From: Mercenaria mercenaria
Lineage: Eukaryota; Mollusca; Bivalvia; Venerida; Veneridae
Direction: 5' to 3'
Length of the DNA: 64,000 bases
Assembly: GCF_021730395.1 (NCBI RefSeq)
Contig: NC_069361.1
Span: 79,679,001-79,743,000, forward strand
Position 1 is the first letter of the stretch. Each line of letters starts with the position of its first letter. The translations under genes were made by a program, and so were the position numbers. This document shows, piece after piece, positions 12,282-21,904 of the stretch. The notes under the pieces are model-generated. The model saw only the letters and a list, made by a program, of their open reading frames with translations. It did no database searches and had not been told where the DNA came from.

Positions 12282-13707
12282 TTTAAGCACGAAAGTCGTC
12301 ACACAACCTTAACCTAAAGTCTGTCAAAGCTACTTTGACATAATCTTGAACATCGTCTGTGTTTACATTTTTATCATCTATTTTTCCTTGATAAAAACTG
12401 TTTTATAATCGACATTAAACAATCGTAACTAATGCATAAATATGTTTTTTTCTTTATTACATAGTTCTTTAATTACTATATTCATTTCCATTCCTATAAT
12501 TAAATGCAATGACGGGTATGACTTGTGTTTTTTAAGTTTTAAGTTTTTCTTTATTGCCAGGTGCTAGATTTTTTTTTTATTCGAATTTGATATGTTTTCA
12601 GTAAAGGTTTTGTGATAGTTTTACCCAGATCTAATTGCTGCTGTTGATTTTTGTGAGATAATTAGAAGGTTTTCATTGGAATTCGATATTCAATTTGGTT
12701 TCTGTCATCCGCACCCGTAAGTACGTTATATTAACATCCTGTATAGGCATTTAATTGCCATTGATTTCCACGTAATGACTTCATGTTGTAGTGTTTACTG
12801 TATGGCATTTCCACGTTCTGTTGTATAATTATTTCCTTTATGTGCACTGACGGTAATGAAAATGAACAATTTTGTGTCGGCACTCAGTCTATTGTGATAA
12901 AGGGAAAAAAACTCATGTGACCGGCGAATTCTAAACGTTTCTGAACAATTACATGTTTATCTAAAATAATAGCAAACAAAATGAGCGCAAATCATCTGCT
13001 TCCAATGGGACTGAGGAAAATGCATTTTGTCATGATCACATAAATTGAAGTAATTGTCTGGGGGCTATAAGGTGTTGGTCGCACTATGATTCGGACCGAG
13101 TTGAGGTTCGGTTTCAGTCCTGTTGAACTGAAATGGCATATCTTTAGGTCTAATGCAAGATCATCTTTTTTTTGAAACAGTTAATCGCCATATATCAAAA
13201 AAGAAACAAAAACATATTTGGGCAACTCATCGAATTTACAAATTGTTTATAGATGTGTGATGTTTTGTTGTTGTTGTTGTTATTGTTTCTTTTTTTCCCG
13301 GAAAATATACATTAGGCGTAATATTAAGTTTTAGTGTGAAAATTTATAATTTTGTAACATTAAAGTTTAATTTGATAACGATTTCTGTTTCACAACGAAA
13401 CATGGAGATACAAGACGGACCGATGTTTGTAACATAAACGAATACATATAGATCTTCTTGTTAAAACAAATTTACATTCAACACCGTGATATAATGATGT
13501 GTAAAGATAAAAGTTGTAAAACGCCATACAGAAACACTGACATGATCAGGAAATGCGAAATTATGAAATGAAAGGAACCGCTAGTTCAGTCAGCAGAAGA
13601 TTTTGTCCTCGGGAGACCAGCTCATGCTTAAAGCAGATAAGAAGACAAATTATATAAATTTTGATTAATATGGTTTTAAATTGTTTAAAATAAGATTTGT
13701 CGACATT
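12282..13707. other. Intergenic DNA with a possible regulatory core at 12.38-12.90 kb
   Basis: No gene is seen. The part from about 12380 to 12900 is non-repetitive and dense in homeodomain-like words (ACTAATGCATAAATA, GATAATTAG, TTTAATTGCCATTGA). A (TTG)n run lies at 13264-13283. A regulatory role is only inferred. Confidence 0.35.
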
Positions 13708-13944
13708 TGAGCCATGCCATGGGAAAACCAACATAGTGGGTATGCGACCAGCATGGATCCAGACAAGCCTGCGCATCCGCGCAGTCTGGTCAGGATCCAT
13801 GCTGTTCGCTAACAGTTTCTCCAATTCCAATAGGCTTTAAAAGCGAACAGCATGGAGCCTGACCAGACTGCGCGGATGCGCAGGCTGGTCTGGATCCATG
13901 CTGGTCGCAAACCCACTATGTTGGTTTTCCCATGGCACGGCTCA
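13708..13944. mobile_element. Palindromic MITE, family A, copy 2
   Basis: The best preserved copy with both ends: TGAGCCATGCCATGGGAAAA on the left and TTTTCCCATGGCACGGCTCA on the right. The whole ~237 bp is one inverted repeat with a short AT-rich centre (TTTCTCCAATTCCAATAGGC), and each arm holds a GATCC-centred sub-hairpin. Confidence 0.92.
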
Positions 13945-14029
13945 TTTCAAAACATATGTAATCTAAAACGTAAACATGAATGTTATACATGTGCTGTATT
14001 CATCTACGGAAGAACATTAGGGCCAGGTG

Positions 14030-14200
14030 CATGTTACATGTACTCATTACTTGAAATTTCAGCAGATGTATCTCGAAATTTCGCGATACGTAACTTACTT
14101 TCTCAAAGTAAATTGAAACTTCGAGATATGTAACTCGAAATTTCGAGTAAGCAAGTCGAAATTTCGAGTAAGTGTCTCAAAATTTCGAGTTGATAAATAA
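14030..14200. repeat. TCGAAATTTCGA palindrome cluster
   Basis: The self-complementary word TCGAAATTTCGA, or near versions, recurs about five times with AGTAAG/ACTTAC linkers. Every unit is a small palindrome, so the block has several alternative folds. It looks like a fragment of an interspersed repeat. Confidence 0.6.
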
Positions 14201-16084
14201 CACACATTTTGGCACTTATTGCCTGATTAAAGCGTAATGGTGGACATGTTTCCGAACACTAATTTTTTACTTGGCATGGCCACGGCGGTCAAAATTAAAG
14301 CTGGTTTTATCTAAATTTCATTGTGGATGTTTTTTTGACATTTTGGTAGGAAAAATGGGAGAGAATGTTTGGTGAAGTGAAAGTCAGTTTTAGTATTAGT
14401 ACTACCAGGTCACAGCAGTATGGTTTTGATGTGATTTTACAGTAGGCAAATGTGTCAAGGGAAATCTCTGACGTTTAATTTTCTCTTCATTTGATGTCAG
14501 TTTTATCATAATTCTTTAAAATCATGTAAGGATTTGTTCGCTGAAATGGGTCTAGCTATGTTTGGTAGCTCTAAAAATGGCCAGTTTTATAAAGAAGATC
14601 ATGATAGGGAATACAATTTAGGCTCTCTTGTCGTTATTATCGCTAAAACTCTGACGACCAGCACAGTTTGGGCAAAATGACATCGTCGCTGTTTCCTTAT
14701 ATGGATATACATGTATGGCAATTCAATAAATGACCACTTAGGTTAATGTAAATATACTATCTTAATCTTCCATCAAACTTCTGAAGTTTGAATTAAAATC
14801 CTACAATGTATGTAGCATAATTTTCCACTATCACCATATTTAGCAATGACTACAGTGGACTTCGCATTTACCAGAACGACTGGCGTTTCTTTATTTTATA
14901 TATATATATATATGTTAAATTTTGTGTATCCTCATTTTCATGATTTGTTTTCGTCAGTTATTATCAGAGAAAATGTTCATATTGTTATATGTGAGTTAAG
15001 CGACGCTAATAACTTCATATAGGGGTATGTTGTAGTATGTATTTATAATCGCGACGTTCACTTGTAGAGAATGACTAGAAAGAGTCGAGTGAACATTAAA
15101 CTATGGTGGGAAAACAGATATATTGACATAGGCATTAATAAAGTTAGAATTATTTAAAAGTACAACAGAAGAAGTAGTAAAGTTTATATCGGGTATGGGC
15201 CTTTAACAGTAATATCATACATGCATGTCGCAACTCCCGAGGGAGCCAGGTATATGACTAAGCCGTTAATTGAGCAACTTGGAGTGCGCAGAAGTGTAAA
15301 CATTGTCGGGTGATTAATTAAATACTCGCGATTCCCGCGACAGAAAAGGTATTCCTTCATTCAATACACGAATTGTATCATTTGCCTCTGTTCCCATACA
15401 TATTTCATTCATTTGTCTAACTTTTATCTTAATTACGCCACCGGAATACTGATTTAGAGCATCACAGTGAACGCTTTGCAATCCACCCAACACTAGATGG
15501 AAATCGCTGTTGTGTTATTTACCGGCAATTAAGGTAGCGTATAAATCATTCCAGACAAGATGACGACGCGAGTTATATCGGTTCGCGATAATCAATTCCA
15601 TCGCAGAGCGGCCATGCCCACTGAATATTTTCACATAAACTATGTTTTGCTATCAGCTGGAACTTCTGAAGAGGCTTTATAGGAATTAATTTTATTTCTT
15701 GGAATATCGCGTAGACATGTTGGGTTTCTTGGTTTTTCTTCAAAATGTCATTCAAAGGGATTCATGTATATTTCATTTGTTTTTCTCAGATAGCTGTAAC
15801 AAGAAAGATTTTATTGTACTGGAATATAGATTCAGACTATAAAATGCAGTACAAAGGCCAGTGTCTGAATGTAGCCTTGCCAGTGGCCAATCTCAGAAAC
15901 GACCAGTCAAAGAGTCCGATCGTTTAAAATAAGAAACTATACCAGGTCACCTGACTCCTGGTGGTTATACAGTTGAAATAGCCGGTCACGTGAAAATTTC
16001 TTGCTTCATGTAATTGAATTTGTTGTTTTTTTTCTCAAATTGTTTTTGCTATTACTTCATAGACGTTATATTTCAACTCTTTAC
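14201..16084. other. Intergenic DNA with a possible regulatory core at 15.2-15.55 kb
   Basis: A (TA)n run lies at about 14896-14914. From about 15230 to 15550 the sequence is unique, with GGGTGATTAATTAAATACTC and ATCTTAATTACG words. No coding feature is supported. Confidence 0.35.
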
Positions 16085-16335
16085 GAGACAAATGGTTCAC
16101 ACCCAGTCTCGGTAACAACGTGAAACATTCACAATAATGGTAAGTAGGATGGCTGTCCGGTTCGAGTCCCGGTCGTGGCTGATATCTTAACTAGTGTTCA
16201 GTGTTGGGTGATTTATAAAAAATTGATACTGTTTCTAACAATATCAGCCTAGACTGGGTACTGGGGAAGTAAATATGACACCTGTCATGGACTTGGCTGG
16301 AAATAAGTTGTCGTCTGCCCACGCTAAACAAAAAA
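16085..16335 (+). mobile_element. tRNA-derived SINE-like element
   Basis: A tRNA-type B box and T-arm (CCGGTTCGAGTCCCGGTCGT) are followed by a ~160-bp body and an A-rich tail (AAACAAAAAAAAA) at 16327-16339. No matching 5' acceptor stem is present, so it is not a functional tRNA. The head differs from the RUDI copy, so it is another family. The 5' limit is uncertain. Confidence 0.5.
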
Positions 16336-18835
16336 AAACTTCACTCTAATAAATGGTTCAGCCAGTCAGATCTTACAGCCTACAATGCCGTAAGAACAAG
16401 CCACTGTGAAATAAACCCAGGGTTATAAGATGTTATATGTAATTATCCATTTTCCGAAGAAGTTGTAATAAAAGGGATACCATGTCGGTAATATTTCGAC
16501 ATTTAAGATCTGAAAGCCTGGGAATCGTTTCGGCCGAGTATAGTATTACACAACAGGTATGTGGTAACTAAAAAAGCTTATTTCTAAAAGTTTTAGACGA
16601 AATTAGATATAACTTCCCAACACCGGACTTTTTTGTCTAAAACTGGCAGGCGGCTATCCTGGTATGGCAACCTAGTTTTAGTTGGACATATATTATAGTT
16701 ATAGTCATTGGCTCCAAACACTTGTTGAGCCGTCAGAAACAAGTGCGTAGTATTTCTGTAAAACTACTCTAATAATTTCATTTTCTATTATAATATTAAG
16801 ATTAATTTAAATGTGATTGCCTCTGCCAGCGCATCCACTTTTGTTCGTATTTTCATCAAGGAGTCTTTATGTACATGTACTTTCTAAATCATATTTTAGG
16901 AAAAAATAACTTCTCATTACGCTACCAGATAGAAGAAAAAATATTGTCTGAACAAGTGCATACATGGATATGAAATTGATCAAACTTACATCATTTTTTA
17001 TAATATTTTTTTTTTATTTATGGCGGGAAATTCTGCAATCGTTTGGCTGGACATATCTGCTGAGGAGTCACAGTAGCAATCTCACAAAAACATGAAACTG
17101 CTCAAAACGCTCTTTTGGTAAAGCTGATCCCAGCTTGAACAGGAAATAAGTGACGTCATTTTATCCCTGCATAACTGCATTCTGTCGAGAAAGGACGTTG
17201 GAAGTACTTGGAGCAATTGAAAACATTAACAATAACTATAGAAACCGTATACTTGCAAAACGGGTCGTATTTCGAGAATTTTACCAGGTGTTCGTTTAAA
17301 CCTTTTGTTCTCTGAAAAAAAAAAAAAAAAAAACAAACAAAAAAAAAAATGTTGATACTTCTGTGACAGACTTTATTTATGCGTAGGAATTTCATTTTTG
17401 ATATTTCATGCTATTCATCATTTAGCACAAACAGAAAATTTTGGTGACATCTGCAGTCCGTTATTTATAGTCAATTTGTATGGTGTACCGTTATTTCGGT
17501 CTGGTACCCAGCGTCCAACAAAGACCTCCCGGGAACTACTTTAATCTTGTCTCACAGTTTATCACCTTGGAGAAAATCGATTCTTCTGTTTCGAACAGTT
17601 ATAACAATTTTATCTCTCCGTTTATCATCTGCATGACGAGGGGATACCTGTAATTTGGTAATTATTTTCATTTTACGGGGGTAAATATCCGAAAATAAAT
17701 CACGATTTAAGGGAACTTCTAAAATCCATAGCGGTACTTTTAGGAGGGAAGGTGATTGGGGTCCGCCAGGTGATTTCAATCATCTTTGAGATCAGAGGGA
17801 CGCCGAATGTTGAATGTCGCAGGTTTTTGGAAAGATTATTCAAACATTGATAAAAGTATTGATATTTGAACACAGCAGATGGCGTATTGGAAGATTTGAT
17901 AGTTTCTCAACAGCCGATCGGTATTGTACATCACAAAATGAGAGCTAGACAAAAGAAGTTAACGGCATGTGTTCGGGACTCAACCCGCTGATTTCTAAAC
18001 TGAATTAAATTGATCTCTTTGTTTAGCGTACTTAGAAAGATTTTGAAAACGGTGTTTTGGCTACCCGAGTTTGGAAAAACAGTTATAACGACACGCTTGA
18101 TTATTTGGAGATTTATCAAAACTTGTCAAAAGTATGGCTAACGGTAAACGCGCGCGAGCGGAACATTGTAAAAATTTAATGTTGACAAAGTAGCACAGAT
18201 GTGCAGCGACGAAAATTTATAATTTTCCCTTTTTTTCATGATTGTGAAAATTATGAAAAGGGGTCGCGTTATTGAAGAGTTGATCTCACCTACAGGTTTC
18301 ATCCAAATTTTATATGTTTTAACCAGTGTTAAACAATGAAGGACATCTTACGATAATAGAAGCATGGATTTCTGCATTTATTTAAGTTTTTATAATATCA
18401 GGGTGTATAGAAATATAAAGAGCTTATCTGCTGTGTATTATAAGAAGCCAATCTTAAGTAAGAACGCTCTCCGGGATTTCGAATCCTTTATTGAAAAAAT
18501 ATTCGATAACATTTACAATTAATCATCATAAAACAACGTGACTTAATAAAAAGGCAATCAATCGAAGGCAAATAGTGAATTAATGTAAAATACCACGGGA
18601 AATAAAGGCAAATTAATTGAACAGTTTACCCCCTCCTAGAATCTTGAATTTTTCCCTCCCCAGTGCCTAAAACAAACTCTTTTATGAAGAATAACAATAC
18701 CACATTTAAATCAGAAATTCAATCAATCATTATATTATTTAAACCAAAGTCCATATTTGAAGTAATTAGGAGTAAAAGAGGAAGAAATAGAAAAAAATGT
18801 TAACTTGCATTTTCCATGAAATTAAACAAATTGCC
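16336..18835. other. Intergenic DNA, no gene seen
   Basis: Contains poly(A)/poly(CAAA) tracts at 17317-17350 and other AT-rich sequence. No protein-coding or RNA gene is recognised. The right end approaches the predicted 3' end of the INSM1-type gene. Confidence 0.5.
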
Positions 18836-18841
18836 TTTATT
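18836..18841 (-). terminator. insm1: Candidate distal poly(A) signal of insm1
   Basis: TTTATT on the plus strand is AATAAA on the minus strand. It is the first canonical AATAAA noticed downstream of the stop at 20219 and would give a 3' UTR of about 1.4 kb that includes the whole miR-92-site cluster. Use is inferred. Confidence 0.35.
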
Positions 18842-18958
18842 TCCAACAAGAACTGTGACGTAAAATATCAAGACGCATTTTAACCATTAAAAATAAATGT
18901 ATCAGAAATCTGACTTTAAGGAGCTCGAAATAAGGAAAATATTGGCAACCCCTCCACT

Positions 18959-18997
<39 letters not shown>

Positions 18998-18998
18998 A
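18959..18998. repeat. Homopolymer C29-A11
   Basis: Twenty-nine C followed by eleven A on the plus strand. If the long insm1 3' UTR is real, the RNA would carry a U11-G29 tract here. Length may be unreliable in an assembly. Confidence 0.9.
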
Positions 18999-19353
18999 TC
19001 CCGTCAACGTAATGGATTTGAATGTTGATTAAAAAAAAATAAAAATAGAAATTTGGAATTTAGAATTATTATGTTATTTATCTGTCAGGAATAAATGGAT
19101 CTTGATATTTTTACAAAGAAGAGACATTGTAAACTTATTAAATATTTTATATGTAGAAAAATACAAAGTATCTGAATATTTTGGCTTTGATTAATCAAAA
19201 ATGTATATACATTTGTATTGATCATTTGGTAAAACAGGACTGTATGTAAAATGATAAAACTTTGTATCTATAATAACATAATTTTGGATATCTCTGATCG
19301 GATATGTGCCTTCAAAATGATATTAAATGTAAATATATAACTTTTTAAAAATC

Positions 19354-19768
19354 ATTGCACAACGAATGTAAATAAATATAAAGTACTAAAACAAAAACTA
19401 GATTGCACACATAAAAATAAATTTAAATAAACGAAATATTGCACTGAAATAAAAAAAATGGAAAAACAAAAATGTTATTGCATGACTCCCAAAAATTATT
19501 GCACTTTGTTATTGCACGTATGTTATTGCACGTGCCGGATATTGCACGAAAAAATTGCACTGAGAAAAAATAAAACTAAGTAGACGGATATTGCACAAAA
19601 AAAACTAAATGAAAATATGAAAAAAAAATATAAAATAAATAAAACATTTAATAAATCAGATATTGCACATTATCGATGAAAGGACGCGTAGTAATACAAA
19701 TATTGCACGGGACTTATTGCACGTTACTCCATAAATAAAATTTACTAAAGAAACGACTGTAATTGCAC
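19354..19768 (-). promoter_or_regulatory. insm1: Cluster of 13 miR-92-family seed matches in the insm1 3' UTR
   Basis: ATTGCAC occurs on the plus strand at 19354, 19402, 19438, 19498, 19511, 19525, 19541, 19554, 19590, 19662, 19702, 19716 and 19762. In the minus-strand transcript each reads GUGCAAU, the match to miRNA positions 2-8 of the miR-25/32/92 family (seed AUUGCAC). Nine are TATTGCAC, that is full 8-mer sites GUGCAAUA. All point the same way, spacing is irregular (13-72 nt, several 13-16 nt), and the sequence between is not repeated, so this is repetition of the motif and not a tandem array. About 0.03 such words would be expected by chance in 415 bp. Confidence 0.7.
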
Positions 19769-19821
19769 CGTAAAAAAAATAAATAAAATCTTAATAAATA
19801 ATAACAATAAAATAAGGCTTA

Positions 19822-19827
19822 TTTAAT
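19822..19827 (-). terminator. insm1: Possible proximal poly(A) signal (AUUAAA) of insm1
   Basis: TTTAAT on the plus strand reads ATTAAA on the minus strand, about 390 nt after the stop. Use of it would keep the miR-124 matches and drop all miR-92 matches. Such hexamers are common in AT-rich DNA, so this is tentative. Confidence 0.2.
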
Positions 19828-19996
19828 CGACTAGACCTGTACACAGGCAATACTTATGCAAATTCTTATATTATATTCAAATAAATACATGCATTATTGT
19901 ATATTTTGATATAATCAAATAACAGTATAATATAAACCTTATCAAATTCTAAAGCCCTATTTCTTCTTGACCAGTCTTATTCAGTTGTCCTGTGGG

Positions 19997-20170
19997 AAGG
20001 CACATTTCATCACAGAATTTCGTCTCTTTCCTAACTTTCTTCGCCTGTCTTTCAAATACTTTGTAGCATATTGTTAGTCCGATATCTCACAATGATTAGT
20101 ATAACAAATCTATCACAACGTTTCCATGCAAAAGGCACCATCACCATGTTTCAAGCAATCTACAAGGCAC
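19997..20170 (-). promoter_or_regulatory. insm1: Three miR-124 seed matches in the proximal insm1 3' UTR
   Basis: AAGGCAC at 19997, 20132 and 20164 reads GUGCCUU in the transcript, the seed match of the neural microRNA miR-124 (seed AAGGCAC). All lie within 225 nt of the stop. A K-box-type match to miR-2 (ATCACAG at 20009-20015) lies beside the distal one. A further TAAGGCAC is at 21629-21636, in the predicted 5' UTR. Confidence 0.55.
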
Positions 20171-20218
20171 TATTGCTATGACATTCATTTCAACAGGAAT
20201 ATGCAGCGGCATCCGTTC

Positions 20219-21580
20219 CTAACTGGTACGGTTTACTGGAATCTGTAGTAAAATGACCTGGCGGTTTTCTGAGGGATGACACTTGTTGATATGTCTGGTC
20301 AGTCCCGGGGAGCTACAAAACGAACTGTCACAGTACTTACAGTTAAAGGTGTCATTTCCGTGTTGGCGCACATGCTTCTCCAGCACGATTTTGTTGGGAA
20401 ATGACGTCATGCACAACGTGCACGTGAGCTCCTTCCCTGTTGTATGTGTCATTTCATGTTTAGCACGTGCATTGTCATTTGGATAAATTTTGCTGCAGAA
20501 CTGACAAACAAAGATGGCGTCAATCACGTGCGTTTGTTGATGTTTCCTTAAATAAGCCTGACGTCGAAACTTTTTGTTGCATTTGTCGCAGGCAAACTGA
20601 CCCTCCTCGGATGTTGTCTGGGCGTTCTTTGTTTTGATTTCTTTTTGTAGTTCGTCGGATGTTACCGCCGGAAGAATTTTTGTTGGCTCGTTATTTTTCT
20701 TGCTGACCACTGGGCGCGGCTTGTGCCATCTACGATGGGATGCTAGATTCGCAGGACAGTTAAAAACTTTATCGCACTCTGGACAACGATATTCAATATT
20801 GATAATCATTGAACACCGGTGCTGAGCGAGCTGAAAGGCGTCATCAAAGAGTTCCTTGCACAATCTGCAGACATAGTCCCCGATGCGGTTTTCAATCTTT
20901 GCAATTTCAGCTTTTGCTTCAGGCGTGACCTCAACACAATTAAACTTACTGTCAATATCACCACACACTATCCTTGCACCGTTATCTTCGTCGGTTAGTT
21001 TACGAATTATTGTTCCAGACACAGGAGATGAGTTATCTTCGTCGAAATTTATTTTTCTAGCAGCTTTTGGCTTTTTTGTAGATTTGATCTTATTTTCGGA
21101 GTTTTCGCTGTTTCCTCTCCGTTTGTTTGGACTGATGGGTGTTGGTTTTGAAATCTGCTCAGATTTTGATTCAGTGTCATTTGATTTTGCTGGTGTAATA
21201 GAATAATCAATTGGTTTCAGATTATCGCTATCGTATTCTTTGCTTGAAATTTTGAGATCTAAAGGTGTGTCACTGCAGACGGACAGACGGTCGAACGTTG
21301 AGTAGTAGAGCGGTGAAGGATATGTGCTTGTACTTACAGTAAGCGGCGAAGACACCGGCGATCTAGAGCCAATGAAGTCCACGCATTGTCCTCCGTAACG
21401 TTCACGGAAACTGGCGAAAACTGGCGAAGCTGAATAACCAGAATCGGGAGATCCAAAATTAGTGTGCACGTGCTCTTGATCTGAGCCGCTTTCGCTCCTA
21501 TCATCGTCCGAGAAGTGGCGATTTCTGTGCGAAAATGTTCCTGCATGTTTTGTCCTTTTAACAAGAAATCCTTTTGGCAT
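20219..21580 (-). CDS. insm1: INSM1/nerfin-1-type zinc-finger transcription factor
   Basis: INSM1 proteins (fly nerfin-1, worm EGL-46) are nuclear repressors that drive neuronal and neuroendocrine differentiation. The SNAG motif MPKGFLVKR, which binds the LSD1/CoREST complex, must be N-terminal, so the ATG at 21580 is chosen over the one three codons upstream; the protein is 453 aa. A CtBP-type motif PLDLK lies near residue 106, and a basic stretch near 175 (KSTKKPKAARK) may be an NLS. The zinc fingers are at about 236-256 (C2HC, as in INSM1), 264-286, 329-351, 357-379, 385-407 and 412-435. The block CPANLASHRRWHKPRP after finger 2 is, as I recall it, essentially identical in vertebrate INSM1. 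No intron is seen, as in vertebrate INSM1. The gene sits alone in about 40 kb without another clear gene to its right, as developmental regulators often do. INSM1 versus INSM2 cannot be separated here; a single co-ortholog is likely. Confidence 0.95.
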   Translation of the reverse strand: MPKGFLVKRTKHAGTFSHRNRHFSDDDRSESGSDQEHVHTNFGSPDSGYSASPVFASFRERYGGQCVDFIGSRSPVSSPLTVSTSTYPSPLYYSTFDRLSVCSDTPLDLKISSKEYDSDNLKPIDYSITPAKSNDTESKSEQISKPTPISPNKRRGNSENSENKIKSTKKPKAARKINFDEDNSSPVSGTIIRKLTDEDNGARIVCGDIDSKFNCVEVTPEAKAEIAKIENRIGDYVCRLCKELFDDAFQLAQHRCSMIINIEYRCPECDKVFNCPANLASHRRWHKPRPVVSKKNNEPTKILPAVTSDELQKEIKTKNAQTTSEEGQFACDKCNKKFRRQAYLRKHQQTHVIDAIFVCQFCSKIYPNDNARAKHEMTHTTGKELTCTLCMTSFPNKIVLEKHVRQHGNDTFNCKYCDSSFCSSPGLTRHINKCHPSENRQVILLQIPVNRTS

Positions 21581-21851
21581 CTTGCTCATAAGTATTTGAA
21601 CACAGGCACAACTTCCTGAGTGTCACTGTAAGGCACTTTCGGTGATGCTTTTTCCTCACAGGTGTAATGCTCAATTTTGCGAAAGGTACGAAAGATTTTT
21701 TTTAACAACGGGATTTGGTCACATAAGTTAAATATATCTCCTTTCTTTGCTTTGCTTTGTCCTTTGTCTTAGTTAATTCTCACATAGCATTACACTGTCA
21801 TGTATTTACTTCGAAAAACGACCAAATCCGACGAAAAATTCAAAATCTAGT

Positions 21852-21860
21852 GTATTTATA
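21852..21860 (-). promoter_or_regulatory. insm1: Candidate TATA box of insm1
   Basis: GTATTTATA on the plus strand reads TATAAATAC on the minus strand, about 270 bp upstream of the ATG at 21580. A GC box (GCCCCGCCT) lies just beyond it near 21904. E-boxes CATCTG (21875-21880) and CAGCTG (22707-22712) are possible proneural bHLH sites. A weaker GATATATTTAA lies nearer, at about 21728-21738. Confidence 0.4.
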
Positions 21861-21904
21861 CGACTCAGCTTCCGCATCTGCTAAGCCCCACCTTTCATCG
21901 GAAG

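Noticed and set aside
16140-16180. tRNA gene
   Set aside because: Only a B box and T arm are present, with no 5' acceptor strand or A-box structure; it fits a SINE head.
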